From assembly GCA_030063045.1 (NCBI GenBank), contig JAQSEB010000137.1, positions 1,116,001-1,180,000 on the forward strand: a stretch of 64,000 nucleotides of DNA, in the 5' to 3' direction. The notes beneath the pieces are model-generated. The model had not been told where the DNA came from and searched no databases. It was given only the letters and a program-made list of their open reading frames with translations. Position 1 is the stretch's first letter. Every line of letters starts with the position of its first letter. Made by a program: the position numbers and the translations under genes. This document shows positions 19,462 to 32,201 of this stretch, in pieces. This stretch comes from Pratylenchus scribneri. Its lineage: Eukaryota > Nematoda > Chromadorea > Rhabditida > Pratylenchidae.

Positions 19462-21660
19462 TTTCCTACAAAGGAATTCACTATTTTTAATCAGAGAAAA
19501 CCCTCAACTTAAGGTGGTCATTTTGGATAAAATTTTAATTAACTTTAGTTCTTAATTTTAGGCCATCTTTATAAGGAGACTGTGAATGGCAATAATGCCT
19601 AAGGGCTTTTCCTATTCATCCTACTGTACCCAAACTTTTCCTAATCACCCCTTCACCTTCATCCTATCAATCAAATATTGCCCCAATCTGCCTTTTTAAA
19701 AACGCACTTTTTCCCACATAAATTGTTCACTTTCCGTCCACTTTTACGGTGTTCACAGATAAATATATTTATCAAAATCCAGTCCAACTAATCCCAATTC
19801 CCAATCCACTTTCTTGGGCCACTGATGGGTTTTGACCCCTGACAAAGGCCTGGGGCGAGAGCCTAGACCACTCTTCGCTCCGAACAACATTTGTCCCGAG
19901 AATAAGGATTTTAAGTGACATTTACTATGACCAAATCCGTAAAATAGGTTTTATGGCCATAATTTCAGAGGCTTGCCTATTTTGCATATAAAAATTGTGG
20001 TTTGGGTAAATTCTATAGCCTAAGACAATGGGCAAAGTTTCATCAAAAAGTGGCCATCTTAAGTGAAACCTATGAAAGATTATGGAGGACTTGCCATGGT
20101 TTTAGCCAACTGTGATTGCCGACGGATACGTTCAGCTCGAAAAGCATTTGGGCAAGAAATTGGAGGAAAATGGCACAAAACCAATTGAGGGAATATTTTC
20201 AACTGTAACAACGATCTCTGTGCTGTGATGAATCAAAAACAATGTTTTTGTCAAATTGTCGTAGAACACAAATTCCAACTAATCCCAATGCTCTAATGCG
20301 CAATTTTCAATAAAAATGAAGAAAGCAGGGTTCATTCCACAATCCATCCCATCTTCAATTCTCCATTTCCCCTAACCATAATTTTTCACGCACGAATGAT
20401 AGGGGGCCAATTAAGGGGCCATTTTGCCATTTTTTTCAACCAAATTCGCCTCATCACGAGACAGAATTATACTTTCACCTTATTCCAAGGTAGTAAAAAC
20501 GTCGTTCGTTCCAACAATGGCATCAAAATTTAAAATTGAGGCGATAAATGAATGGCCATCTAATTGGAAAAAATCCAATGGTGGCATTTTCTTTACGTAA
20601 AAAATAAATGAAAGAAGTAGCGATGATTTATATTTATAACAAAAAGGTTTTCCAATAACTCGGGAATTTGTCGAAAAAGTGAATTTGATTGGTTATATCG
20701 GGCATAAAATTGTGTATGAGGAAAAGGGCAAGTGGAGCTGAATCATAGGGGAATAAGTACAAATTTGGGGGCAAAATAGAAAGACAAAATTGGATGCATT
20801 TTTGGGTATAATTCTAGTTTACGGTAATAGCTCGGATTCGGCCGAGTGATAGCTCATTCGATAGAGCTCGACGAGCTGAGTACAAATATGAAAAAAAATT
20901 TGTGCGGCAACGACTTTTAGCCAAGTTATGGCCATAAAAAATCAGTTTCCCATACAAGTGAAGGGTCCCCCTTTTGGGTCAAAAATTTTCAAAAAATATT
21001 TTGGGACATATTATAGGTCAATCGACGCGTCTCGATGAGCAGAGTGCGAATCTGTCATCCTTTTTGCAAAAAACTCAAAATTAAAAAAGTTCTGACCATT
21101 TTTGTTTCGCTGGAATGTGTTGGAACTGCGGAGGAATGTAAGAGTGGTCTCCGGAGTGTGCGTAGCCGAAGCGCGGGAACTGGACGAGTGCTTGGCGAGC
21201 GCAGCGAGCCAAGCGCTCGTCTGGTCGCGCGGAGGCGAAGCACACGTAGGAGACCACTCTGAAATGCCCACCGGAGCAGTTCCAATCCGTATTTCCTTTG
21301 CGCAACGTTTTTTTATTTATTTGGTTCAAAACTTTTTATTTTTGTGTTTTATGCAAAAAGGATAGCAGATTCACACTCAGCTCATCAAGACGCGTCGATT
21401 GAACTATAATTTGTCGAAAAAATTTTTGAAGATTTTCGACCAAAAGGGGGGACCCTTCACTTTTTGCGATTTTCATATGGCCATAAGTTGGCCAAAAGTG
21501 GTTGCCGCAAGAATTTTTTTGCATATCCGTACTCAGCTCGTCGAGCTCTATCGAATGAGCTATTACGTGAGCGAATCTGAGCTATTACCGTAAACTAGAA
21601 TTTTTCCCATTTTTGATGACGATAAGGTGTGCGCAGGATTTCACCTGAAAATTCATAGAA
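19462..21660. other. Intergenic region dominated by a palindrome
   Basis: No supported gene. 19.5-20.8 kb is unique-looking AT-rich DNA with scattered TGGCCA words. 20810-21602 is a large foldback element. Confidence 0.6.
20810..21602. mobile_element. 793-bp foldback element with GC-rich core
   Basis: The outer ends are exact complements: AATTCTAGTTTACGGTAATA at 20810 and its complement ending near 21602. Paired blocks continue inward: GATAGAGCTCGACGAGCTGA (20868) with its partner near 21535, and GACGCGTCTCGATGAGC (21024) with its partner near 21385-21405. The centre (21110-21290) is a second palindrome of markedly higher GC, around GCGAGCGCAGCGAGCC. Reading frames here are by-products of the symmetry. 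No transposase is present. Confidence 0.85.
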
Positions 21661-24231
21661 TTAAAGTGAATTCAATGACGGAAAAATGAACCATTCACAG
21701 ACGATCCTTCCCAAGCAATCTCTTGTTTGGTATAATTTGAATATCTCATTGGATGAGGCACTTCGAACTGGGCCAACTTTTCCATTCATTGGTTCAGGCC
21801 GAATTTTTTGCCGTTCCATTTGACGATGCCTCATCACATCCCATTCCATTGGATCGGCACTTTGAGACCTATTAAAAATATTTAAATTTTTTATTAAAAA
21901 AGGTAGTATTTTATTTAATTTGCCGAAAAGAATCATAAGTCATAAAATCAAAATAATTATAGTGGTTTAAAATGGGTTTGTCCTACATTCACAAACCAAA
22001 TATACCCAAAATTGGATAGAGCTGGTCATGAAGCATTGAATAGTATATAATTTGTTATGGCTTGGTCAACAATTAAAGAGTATTAAACGGTTTAAACCCA
22101 TTTTGGTTTGGTCAATAATTAAAGGGTATTAAACGCTTTAAACCCATTTTGGTTTGGTCAACAATTAAAGGGTAATAAACGGTTTAAACCAATTTTGGTT
22201 TGGTCAACAATATTAAAGGGTATTAAATGGTTTAAACCCATTTTGGTTTGGTCTACAATTAAAGGGTATTAAACGGTTTAAACCCATTTTGGTTTGGTCA
22301 ACAATTAAAGGGTATTAAACGGTTTAAACCCATTTTGATTTGGTCAACAATTAAAGGGTATTAAACGGTTTAAACCCATTTTGATTTGGTCAACAATTAA
22401 AGGGTATTAAACGGTTTAAACCCATTTTGATTTGGTCAACAATTAAAGGGTATTAAACGGTTTAAACCCATTTTGATTTGGTCAACAATTAAAGGGTATT
22501 AAACGGTTTAAACCCATCTTGGTTTGGTAAAAAATTAAAGGATATTAAACGGTTTAAACCAATTTTGGTTTGGTCAACAATTAAAGGGTATTAAACTTTA
22601 AACCCATTTTGGTTTGGTCAACAATTAAAGGGTTAAACTGTTTAAACCCATTTTGGTTTGGTCAACAATTAAAGGGTATTAAATGGTTCAAACCAATTTT
22701 GGTTTAATGGTTCAAAACTAAATAAGAATTAGTTAAACACAAGCAATATTAAATTTTTCGGCATTTTCAATATTCCGTCAAATTAAATATTTCCTCTTAA
22801 AAGGTCACACACCTTTCCCGGATTGTCCTTTTCTTTAAATGTTCTGGTTTTGGTGGTCTGGGTGGAATGGCATTTTCACCAATTCCTATAGGCCTTTTCC
22901 CGCCTCCATAAATTCGCCCTTTCGGTGGTCGTGGTGGACGACATTCGGCTCCTGGAGGTGAGGCCAAATGAATTTGTTCGGAATGTTTTTGTTGTTGTTG
23001 ACGAAAAATGGTCAAATGATCGGCCAAAGGAGGGGGTGATTGGGGGAAATGGATAATTGGCAGAGTGGGATTGGCAACTTGATTGGGGACAGGTTGGATT
23101 ACATTAGAAGTAGGAGGGAATAAATTTGTTTGAACGGGTGTGGACGAATGTTGAGGCGGAGACAACAATGGAATTGGAGGAGTTCTAGGTGGTTGAGGCG
23201 TTGGAATTGTGATTTGGGAAGGTGATGTTGATGAGGAGGATGGTGGAATCGAAATGGATTCACCCCATTGAACGCTCTTTTGATGTGGCGGTGCCAATGC
23301 CGAGTCGAATGAATCCATTTGATGATTGATTTTGCCGCCTTCTCCAAATCGTGTTTCCGAACTGAAAATTGCCATCATAATTCTTCATTTTTGTTCCAAC
23401 CTTTCCCTTCTTTCGTGTTCCAGCCCTTTGGCGGGAACAATCAAAACTGGGTCTTTCTCAAAACTCAATGGGCCTTTTGGAAGTTGAAAAAAGTCAGCAC
23501 TGTTCGCTTTTGGCCTGAATATTTCCAAAGTTGTGGTCGTTGTGGTGGAATCGCGCAATAGGGTTGATGAGCAAGGAATTGGTGAATTTTGATGATGATG
23601 AGGAGGAATGCTGGTGATTGAATTGTCGAATTGGGTCAAAAGACCATTTCGAGAGGGCGGACGCTGCAAAGGGACCAATTGTTGCTGAAAATACAAAGCA
23701 AAAAAAAATAATTGGAAGTACATCGAAATTTTGTGCTCAAACTTGGTTATTGCCATCAAATAGATTCAATCGAATTGTGGATGATTCTCGCCTAATTTCC
23801 GGCTGAATTTCTTCTTCCATTTCAGTAACATTTATGGCTTGTAATTGCTTTTGGGAATTGTAAGAATCTTCTATGGGTTTAAAATTGTGCTAATTTTGTG
23901 TGAAATTCTTGCCCAAACCGATTGGATAGTCCGAATCAAATCCATTGGATTTTTTCCCCTCCTCTGTTCCTGATTGAATTTTTCCAGAGGCAATATTCTC
24001 CATGGATTCAGAAGATGGAATTCTATACACTGATGCTGGCAAAAATGGCCAACAATTGGCAGAATAATGAGCTAGAATATTTTTAAAAATACAAAGAATT
24101 TCAATGAATATTCGACCTTCATTTTGATTTGCAATTGCCGAGAACACCCCAGTGGAAATTAGTAATCCTTCTCGAGCTCCTTTCGTTTTAATATCCATGC
24201 AGAATGAAATTCGCATTTCGGGATCGTCCAT
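21661..24231 (-). CDS. Proline-rich protein of unrecognised family
   Basis: Exons on the minus strand, approximate: 24231-23900, 23885-23753, 23690-23413, 23357-22803 and 21870-21661. Two splices were checked for frame: AGGGAAAG joins TTCGGAAACACG across 23412-23358, and GGGAAAG before GTGTGTG at 22802. The product is about 480-500 residues. It starts MDDPEMRISFCMDIKTKGAR; the middle is Ser/Thr/Pro-rich (PPSSSSTSPSQITIPTPQPP), with repeated SH3-ligand-like motifs AECRPPRPPKGR and NAIPPRPPKPEHLKK. The last exon is charged (MEWDVMRHRQMERQKIRPEP). There is no signal peptide or membrane span. The motifs suggest a cytoplasmic adaptor that binds SH3 domains, but this is inference and no catalytic domain is seen. 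The last intron carries the 46-bp minisatellite. Confidence 0.6.
21977..22725. repeat. 46-bp minisatellite with terminal module, about 14 units
   Basis: Units of about 46 bases contain TTTGGTTTGGTCAACAATTA, AAGGGTATTAAACGG and TTTAAACCCAT. One end (21977-22070) is a non-tandem module with TACATTCACAAACCAAATAT and GGATAGAGCTGGTCA. The same module flanks related arrays at 37.3 kb and 49.8 kb in the opposite orientation, so the array travels as one element. Here it lies in an intron of the proline-rich gene. Confidence 0.9.
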
Positions 24232-24654
24232 CGAAATTGATAAAAGAAAATTTGCAATTTTGGTATAAAAATTATTTTATCTGATTCATTTCTCGTTGTT
24301 TTACTTTTTTTATTTTCAAATAAAATCCGCGATGAATTGTGAGTTGGCAAGGGAATAGAAGAGGGAAAGGTGAAGCTGACTGAGTCAAAATCGAAGCGAG
24401 AGCAGCAGCAAGAATGCAGGGACAAAGCAGAGCGCACACCTTTCCATTTTCCAAGCCAATGAAAAGCCACGATGACAATTTTTCTTTCCATGGTTTATTT
24501 GCTTTTCCCTTCATCGTCCTTATTTGCTTTTCGAGACTAGACTTTTCCCTACAAATTCAAATGTGAAAAAAAGAAATAATATTTTTATTCAAATTTTATA
24601 ATGATTCGATCACCCCCCCCCCCCACACTCCAACAAGTGATTTTGTTTTCCCGA

Positions 24655-24965
24655 TTTAATTCTGCCTATTTGCCCCAATTTAATTCCGCCTATTTTCCCC
24701 AATTTCCGCCTATTTGCCCCAATTTAATTACGCCTATTTGCCCAAATTTAATTCCGCCTATTTGCCCCAATTTAATTCCGCCTATTTGCCCCAATTTAAT
24801 TCCGCTTATTTGCCCCAATTTAATTCCGCCTATTTGCCCCCAATTTAATTCCGCTTATTTGCCCCAATTTAATTCCGCCTATTTGCCCCCAATTTAATTC
24901 CGCCTATTTGCACCAATTTAATTCCGCCTATTTGCCCCAATTTATTTCCACCTGTTTTGTTGCAC
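24655..24965. repeat. 24-bp minisatellite (reverse of the 15.0 kb array), about 12 copies
   Basis: Units contain TTTAATTCCGCCTATTTGCC. Individual copies vary (CCGCTTATT, an extra C). It is the reverse complement of the array at 15028-15150. Confidence 0.95.
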
Positions 24966-25073
24966 TAATTCCGCCTCTCACTTTTGTATTTTCATTTTCA
25001 TAGATTTTAAATTAGCGCAAAAATTTTATTAAAGTAAAAACTCTAACTCATCTCATAGCTAGCATAGCACAGG

Positions 25074-25551
25074 CTAGGGATCGGCAAATGTCGCTTTGCG
25101 CACGCCACTTGCATTTATCTCTCGTTATCGATTTTCCAAAGCGACATTTTGGGCTACATAAAAAATGTCGCCCAAAATGTGTCTTAACACGGAAAAAAAT
25201 CATAAGAGGGCGAGAGATGAAGTAAAGCGTCGGAGAGACCAGATTTTGGAAAAGAAAGCCCTCTGCGAGAGGAAATGGACAAGCCTGTGAGGTCTCATTT
25301 TGATGGGTGCCTGCGGGCAGTTCTCCATTCGATCGTTCGTTCATTTCCTCTCGCAGAGGGCTTTCTTTTCCAAAATCCGGTCTCTCCGACGCTTTATTTC
25401 ATCTCTCGCCCTCTTATGATTTTTTTTCGTGTTAAGACACATTTTGGGCGACATTTTTTATGTAGCCCAAAACCAAAATGTCGCTTTTTTTCTCTGATCG
25501 TCTAACCTCTTTTGCAAGTTTTTTGCGCAAAGCGACATTTGCCGACCCCTA
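25074..25551. mobile_element. 478-bp hAT-type MITE
   Basis: The ends are CTAGGGATCGGCAAATGTCG and, as complement, TAGGGGTCGGCAAATGTCGC, which match the common hAT terminal form (CAGGGGTCGGCA). Inverted arms continue for about 200 bases (AGGGCGAGAGATGA, CTCTGCGAGAGGAAATG) around a loop at about 25279-25343. The flanks AGCACAGG (25066-25073) and AGCACAGC (25552-25559) agree at seven of eight bases, fitting an aged 8-bp duplication. It contains no transposase. Confidence 0.8.
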
Positions 25552-25872
25552 AGCACAGCTCCTGCTCCAGGCGCAAGCGCCATTAACCAGACAGAGAAAA
25601 ATCGAGAAAGACAATAAAACTAAAGAAAAAATGAAATGAAATATCTAATGGTTTCCACGATTACCATGCAGTAAGACAAATTTACTTGGAATTATAGGTA
25701 AATTATGTTGGGTTGGGATGGGATTGGGGACTCGGATCTCGGCTTCAGCTTTATCCAATATCCATCCATCCCGATCCCGATTGAATTCATTGAGAGCATA
25801 TATTAACTGAATTGCCAACGAATAATCAAGACCATATTAAAATGATTTATTTTAGAAATCAGAAAAGCAAAA

Positions 25873-28800
25873 ATGACTGAAGAAAATGGTCATTCTGCAC
25901 AACAAGATTTGGTGGCAACAATGAATGATAAAATTAATTCAGTGCAAGAAAAACGGCCACCACAAATGCACGACCAAAATCAGCCACAGAAGTAAGCAAT
26001 ATAGAAAATTCCAAAGATTTAATGCTACCCCATATTAAAAACAGTTTTCCTCCACATCCTGCAAATCAGCAACCACGGGTGCGTTTTCCACCACAACATG
26101 GATTTCCACCACCAAATGGGGGGCCACCTGGCCCGGGAGGTTTTCCCCCATTTGGCCCTGGCGGACCGATGGGCTTCCCACCACATATGCGTCCATTTCC
26201 TCCATTTCGACCACCTCCAGGACTTGGCCCGATGCCGCAGCAACATAACAATGAACCGCCCCCTTCATTCTTCAACAACCCTCAATCTGCTCCTCAAAGA
26301 GGTTTATAAATATTTTTAAAAATTGCTTCCATAATGCTATTATATCTAACAAGATGGGCTCTATCCAATGATGAATTGTGAGTATTGTGGGATGATTTTT
26401 GGTACTTATTGGGTTATCTGTCCAAATTATTCAATCATAGACTGACATAGAACCTTAAGTACTTAAATTGATCATTCCTGCAACTTTAAGGTACCGCGTT
26501 TATATGAGACCTTAATATGATCATTATCATTTAGGTAGGAACTAGGAAACCTTAAGAGGATCTTACAGGAAACCTTAATCTTGCTTAAATCCTATAGTAA
26601 ATGTAAATCTTAGCCCAATCTCACTTATAATTTGTTGAAGGCTGGGGCTGGGTGCTTTTTTCGGGTATTCGGTGAACGGTGACTGGTGACAGATAGCCTA
26701 TAAATATAAATACCATTTTTATTTCCCAAAAGTCATTTGGTGGTGCAAATAACATTACTAATAAATGACAAAAAAAATCTATCCATTTTTTAATATTTTC
26801 GGGAATGCTTTCGGTGTAATCAAATTTTCAAAAATTTATGTTTGGGAATTTTAGTACAAACTTATCATGGTGGCCCACCACAAATGCAAATGAATATGGG
26901 CAGTGGTCGCCCCCAATTCAACAATGTTCATCATAAAAATATTATAGTGAATGGACCGCCTGGCATGCCGGGACAACCGAGAGGGCCACCACATATGGGA
27001 GGAGGACCGAGACCGCCGTTTCCTGGCTTTCCCGGCGGAGGACCACCAGCAGGATTTAGACCACCCATGGGAATGCCGCCTTTCGGACCCGGAGGACCAG
27101 CGGGAATGGCACCGCCTCAGCAACAATTGAACAATGGCCAAGGACAGCAACCGCAACAACCAGTGAATCAAACGGAGAAACTTAAGAAGGTTATTTACAT
27201 CATTTTTCATTCAACAAATCCTCCGGAATTGTGGGGTGGTCACGAATAATTAAAAGTTTTCAAAAAATGTTCTTTGGGGTTTTTTGGGGAAGAGAAGACG
27301 CAAATCTAACATCATTTTCGTCATATATTAGCTAGTTATTGCCAACCTTTTGTTCAGCACTTGACTTACAGAAAATTAATAAAAATTAAATTCGTGACCC
27401 GACCCCCTATTCCGAGGATTTCCGTTCATTAGCATTCATTCTGAATTTAATTCCTACAAATTTTCAGCTAGCCGGCATTCCACTCGACAAAGAACTTTGG
27501 ATAGAGACGAAGACGGGCGAAGGTAAGCAATATTTCTACCACTCCGAGACCCGAGAGACTGTATGGGAACGACCTGAGCCGGCCAAAGCAGTCGTAATGT
27601 CACAAGAGGAGCTGCAAAAATTGGTGGAAGAGGAAAAAGGTGGGTATAATTATTATTAATTATTGATTTTATTTTTATCGATTTTCATGCCTTTTTAAAC
27701 TCAAAATCTTTATTTTAATTTTTAATTTAATTAATACTACAATTTTTCCAGTAGCTTGGTAGGGGCTACAAAATAAAATTTATTACTCTAATATAAAATC
27801 GGGGAATATAGGATATAAAATAATAATAAAATTCGCTTATCCAAATTCAATTAAAATATTTCTAGGTTTACAATGTAAGTTAAATAAAAGATTCGGCATA
27901 ATCCATAAATGATAAATATAAAAATTTACACTCGTTAAGCGAGATATGAAAAATTGAGGGTTAGATACAAAAATTTACACATTTTTGCACAGAATATTCG
28001 AGAAAATGTTTTTTCTCTCGTTGTGGACGCGAGCATTGCCGAGAACTGGGCTGGGATCCGATCCGGGGGGTCATTCAAACAAAATTGCTAACTGAATGGC
28101 CCTATTTCCTCTTCCTCTTCGCAATTCACTCAAGAGCAGTGTAAACTTGTTGAAAAAAATATCTAAAAGGAAAATTAGGGAAAAGAATTTAGAGAATTAG
28201 TTGGGAATTAGGATGATTCTTGGATCTTTACATGAAAATTGAAGTTGAGAATATATAAATCTTACTTTAAAAAACATCATCAATTATCATCCATCATTTA
28301 ATATTTTTTTTTATTAATCATCTATTTATTCTTCCTCAATTTAAAATTAAATTAAAAAAGAAATTAATATTCAATTTTTAATCCATTTTAATTCATTCTA
28401 AATTTATAGGACAAGCTGCACCCGGTGTCAATGAAGCATGGCAAGAATTCACGGCTCCCGACGGACGCAAATACTATTTCAATTATATCACCCAGGAGAA
28501 CACATGGACAAAACCAACAGCAATGGTGGAGAGAGAAGGTTTGGGTGGAATGGGATATTATTTAATTTCGTTCAAAATGTACTCTAGAATATGTAAAAAT
28601 AGATTTAAAAAGTGACAAAATTCCTAAATTTAAATTTTTTTAAATTTTTTTTTAAAATTTTAGCCATGCTCAAAGAGAACGGGGCTGCCGCAATGGCTGC
28701 TGGATTTCAAGCAATGATGGGCGCTTCGGTGGCACCGGCTGCTGGAATTGGTTATGCCGGTTTTCGTCCATCGGTTGCAACGGGTGGGCCTCAAGCTGCG

Positions 28801-31579
28801 CTGGCCACGTCAACCGGAGGTCAAAAAGATAAATCAAGGCCTGTGAGCAGTACAGCGGTCAGCGGAACACCGTGGTGTGTTGTTTGGACTGGCGATAATC
28901 GGGTATGAAAATTTGTTTTAATTCCACATTTAATTATGCACAAAAATTGAAAGGTTTTCTTCTACAATCCAAGTACGCGAACATCCGTTTGGGAACGGCC
29001 TCCAGAGCTTTACAATCGACCTGATGTGGATTTGTTGGTATCGAAAGCACCGACCGAAAGTCAGTTAAAATTCACTCTAAAATATAGAACTTAAAAGACC
29101 ATAAAAATAAGAATAGCCAAAAAAAAATTGAACCCAAAATTAAATAAATCAATTTAAGAAGAACAAAAGGCACAAAAACGGCGCAAGAAATCATCGGATG
29201 ACGAGGAAGAAGAAGAGGAAGAGGAGATGGAAGCAGAGGCGGTGGTGGATTCGGACACATCAAATTCGGACAATGAATCGGTCGAACCGGAGAAGCCAGC
29301 AAAGAAAAAGACACGACAAGAAAAGAAGTAAGTAAAAATATTTGGGGGTGGTCGAGCATAGTCAAGTGGGTAAAATGGTTTGGAAAAGATTTAAAAAACT
29401 TTGAGGTTTCAATGATGATACACCCAGCTCACTCTGAAATTTGTTGAGGGACAACCTTTACCGAGTTCTGAGAAACCTCTGAAATTTTTATATTTTAATT
29501 TTATTAATTTCGGTGAGAGAAAAAATGTCCTTTTATTTAATTTTTTTTTTTTTGATAAAAATTACCAATAATTTTGCAAAATATTAAGGGCGGAAAAGGA
29601 AAAACAAAAGAAGGAAGAACAACAGAAACACGTGAAACAAGCATTGCAATTGCCAATCCAACAGGAAAAGCCCATGGATCCGGCAATTCAGGCGGAGGTA
29701 ATTTTATCAATAAAATAAATTAATAAATTTTATTATTTAGCTTGAAGCACAAAAGGAACGTGACAAAGTAAATATAGAATTAATAAAAAAAAATTAAATG
29801 GAAATTTAAGGTGCCATTGGAGGAGCGCATTCAGCAATTCCGGCAACTTCTTGAGGACAAAAAAGTCAGTGCGACGAGCACTTGGGAAAAGGAACTTTCA
29901 AAGGTGGGACCAAATTTAATTCATTTTATTGATTTTTTCATATTTTCAGATTGTTTTTGACCGAAGATATCTGCTTTTATCTGCAGTGGAACGAAAGGCC
30001 GCATTTGAGGCATATTGCCGAGAAAGGGCAGAAATTGAGAAGGAAGAGAAGAAAAAGCGTTCCAAAGAGGCAAAAGACAATTTTATCAAATTGTTGAATG
30101 AGGCAAAACTTCATGGAAAATCGACATTTACTTCATTTTCCACAAAATGGGCGAAGGATGCACGTTTCAAAGGAGTCGAGAAGAATCGTGATCGGGAGAC
30201 ATATTTCAAGGAATTTGTTGAAGAATTGTACAAAAAAGAGAAGGAAGAGAAGAGGAAAGAACGGGAAAAGGTTAACAAAAATAATTATTTAATGAATTAA
30301 AATATTTTTTAAAGGCAAAAGAGGAATTCGCCCAACTTTTGGTCGAACAGACGGATCTTCGCCGAAATTCAATTTGGCCAATTGTGAAGAAGAAGCTGGA
30401 ACAGGAGGCACGTTATAAGAACAGAAATTTGGACAGTGAAACTCGGCAAAAAATATTTGAAGAACATGTCAAAACTTGTCCAGAACCAACCGAGGTAAAT
30501 GATTTTTTATTCAAAAAAAAAATAAATTTAAATATTTTAGGAGGAGGAAGAAGAAGCGAAGAGATTGGTGGCCGAGGCGATGGAAGCATCAACAACAAAT
30601 GAGAAGAGGAAGGAAGGAGGCAGTGCGGAAGAAGAAAGTCCAAACAAAGAGAAGAAGAAAAAGAAGAAGGACAAAGAGAAACCTGCTGAAAAATCCGCGG
30701 AAGAAAAAGCATTGGAAGACAGGAAACGAGAAGTTGAAGAGGAGCTGGGCGAACAATTGAAGGAGCGAAATCGGGAACATGAACGCCACAAAATGCAGGA
30801 ACATGAACAAAATTTCAAGGCTTTGTTGACTGATTTGGTAATTTTTTTATTTTTAATAAATTTCATATTTAATTTTTAGATCAAGAACACGGACATTAGC
30901 TGGCATGATGCACGAAAACAATTGAAAAAGGACAGTCGCTATGAAAATTGTGAATTGCTGGACAAGGACGACAAAGAGCGAATGTACCGTGAACATATCC
31001 GGGATTTGGAGCGGAAGAAACGCGATAAATTTTTCCAGGTTTTTTAAATTATTAAAAATAAATAATTGTTATAAATGTTTAGTTATTGGACGAACATCAG
31101 GAAATAACATTCAATCTTAAATGGCATAATGCAAAGAAAATGATTTTGGAGGATGAGCGCTTCAGCAAGTTGAAAATTGATGAACGCGTGGGTTTTAAAT
31201 TTAATTTTTATTTAAAAATGATGTCATTTAAAGAAAATTGAGCAAGAATATCGAGACTGGATGGAACGCCGCTATCGACAGGCGCTGGACGATTTTGAGA
31301 ATTTGCTCCGTGAGACCAAAATAATCACATACAAATCGAAGCAAATGATCGCTGAAAATGAACAACATTTGCGGGACATTCTGGCAATTCTCGAGGTATT
31401 TTTATCATTCATTTATAATTCAAAACTCATTTCAATAGAATGATAAACGCTATTTGGTGTTGAAAGACCGGCCAAATGAGCGTGAACGCATTTTGGACCA
31501 ATATTTGGAAACACTGGACCGCAAGGGACCACCACCGCCGCCGACTCGAAATGAAGACCCGGAACGGCGAAGAAAATGA
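25873..31579 (+). CDS. tcer-1: Transcription elongation regulator 1 (TCERG1/CA150)
   Basis: About 17 exons. The N-terminus ([20 protein letters not shown]) leads into Pro/Gly-rich exons (26034-26300, 26856-27189). Three WW domains follow: [20 protein letters not shown] (27494), [20 protein letters not shown] (28437) and a third at about 28870-29030 ([11 protein letters not shown] joined to [17 protein letters not shown]). An acidic, Lys-rich linker precedes six FF domains, the first beginning [17 protein letters not shown], the fourth [16 protein letters not shown] and the last [18 protein letters not shown]. The C-terminus [19 protein letters not shown] is characteristic of the family. TCERG1 couples RNA polymerase II elongation to splicing in the nucleus. 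The stop is 31577-31579; ribosomal protein S21 starts 284 bases downstream on the same strand. Confidence 0.93.
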
Positions 31580-31863
31580 GAAGAGAAGAATTGGAGGAGT
31601 AGTGAAGAAGATTAAACTATTGGGACAGACGATCTTTTTATTATAAATTTTTTTCATTTTTGTTAACACCAATTATGGGGCATGGGAAGTCACATCACAT
31701 TATTAATTTTATTAAAATTTGTGTTCAAAATTACATCATTTATATAATTTGACAGATTATTTTTAATCTGAATTTTAATATTTAAAATTTATTTAAATCC
31801 ATTAATTTCTTTTGATCCAATTACAGCCAATATTTTAAGTTTTCTTGAAATCAAAGAGACAAA

Positions 31864-32201
31864 ATGCAAAACGAAACAGGCGAACATGTGGATTTGTACG
31901 TCCCAAGAAAATGGTTTGTTATTCTCTATTTAAATCATTAACTCTAATTATTAAGCTCTTCTTCCACTCGAATTATTTCGGCCAAGGACCATGCTGCCAT
32001 CCAATTGGAGATCGTCGACGTTGACCGCAATACCGGCCGCTTGATTCCCGGGAAAGTTAAACGATATGCAATTTGCGGCAAGCTTCGCTTCATGGTAAAA
32101 GTTTAAAGCCTATTTTTCACTGCAAAAAATTCTAGGGAGAATCAGACGATTGCATCATGCGCCTTGCTCAAAGAGATGGAGTCATCCCAGAAATGAAGTG
32201 A
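31864..32201 (+). CDS. rps-21: 40S ribosomal protein S21 (eS21)
   Basis: Three exons encode about 84 residues, the normal size. The sequence starts [16 protein letters not shown], then after a short intron [17 protein letters not shown], later [20 protein letters not shown], and ends [22 protein letters not shown]; these are conserved eS21 landmarks. Splices: AAATG before GTTTGT at 31915 joins CTCTTCTTCC; CTTCATG before GTAAAA joins GGAGAATCAG. An AG at 31827 (CCAATTACAG) upstream of the ATG could be a trans-splice acceptor. The polyadenylation signal AATAAA is at 32227-32232. It is a small-subunit ribosomal component. Its closeness to TCERG1 may mean a shared transcript, which is inference. 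Confidence 0.95.

Larger units (their letters stand above)
24232..25872. other. Intergenic region between divergent genes
   Basis: This separates the minus-strand proline-rich gene and the plus-strand TCERG1 gene. It contains a C-run (24615-24626), the 24-bp minisatellite and a hAT-type MITE. No coding exon is supported. Promoters of both genes should lie here but no specific motif was found. Confidence 0.5.

Noticed and set aside
21035..21365. Overlapping reading frames of 62-87 codons on both strands
   Set aside because: They arise from the GC-rich palindromic core; the frames mirror each other and show no family motif.
26025..27210. Minus-strand reading frames opposite TCERG1
   Set aside because: They are shadows of the Pro/Gly-rich exons of TCERG1, whose splicing and domains are clear.
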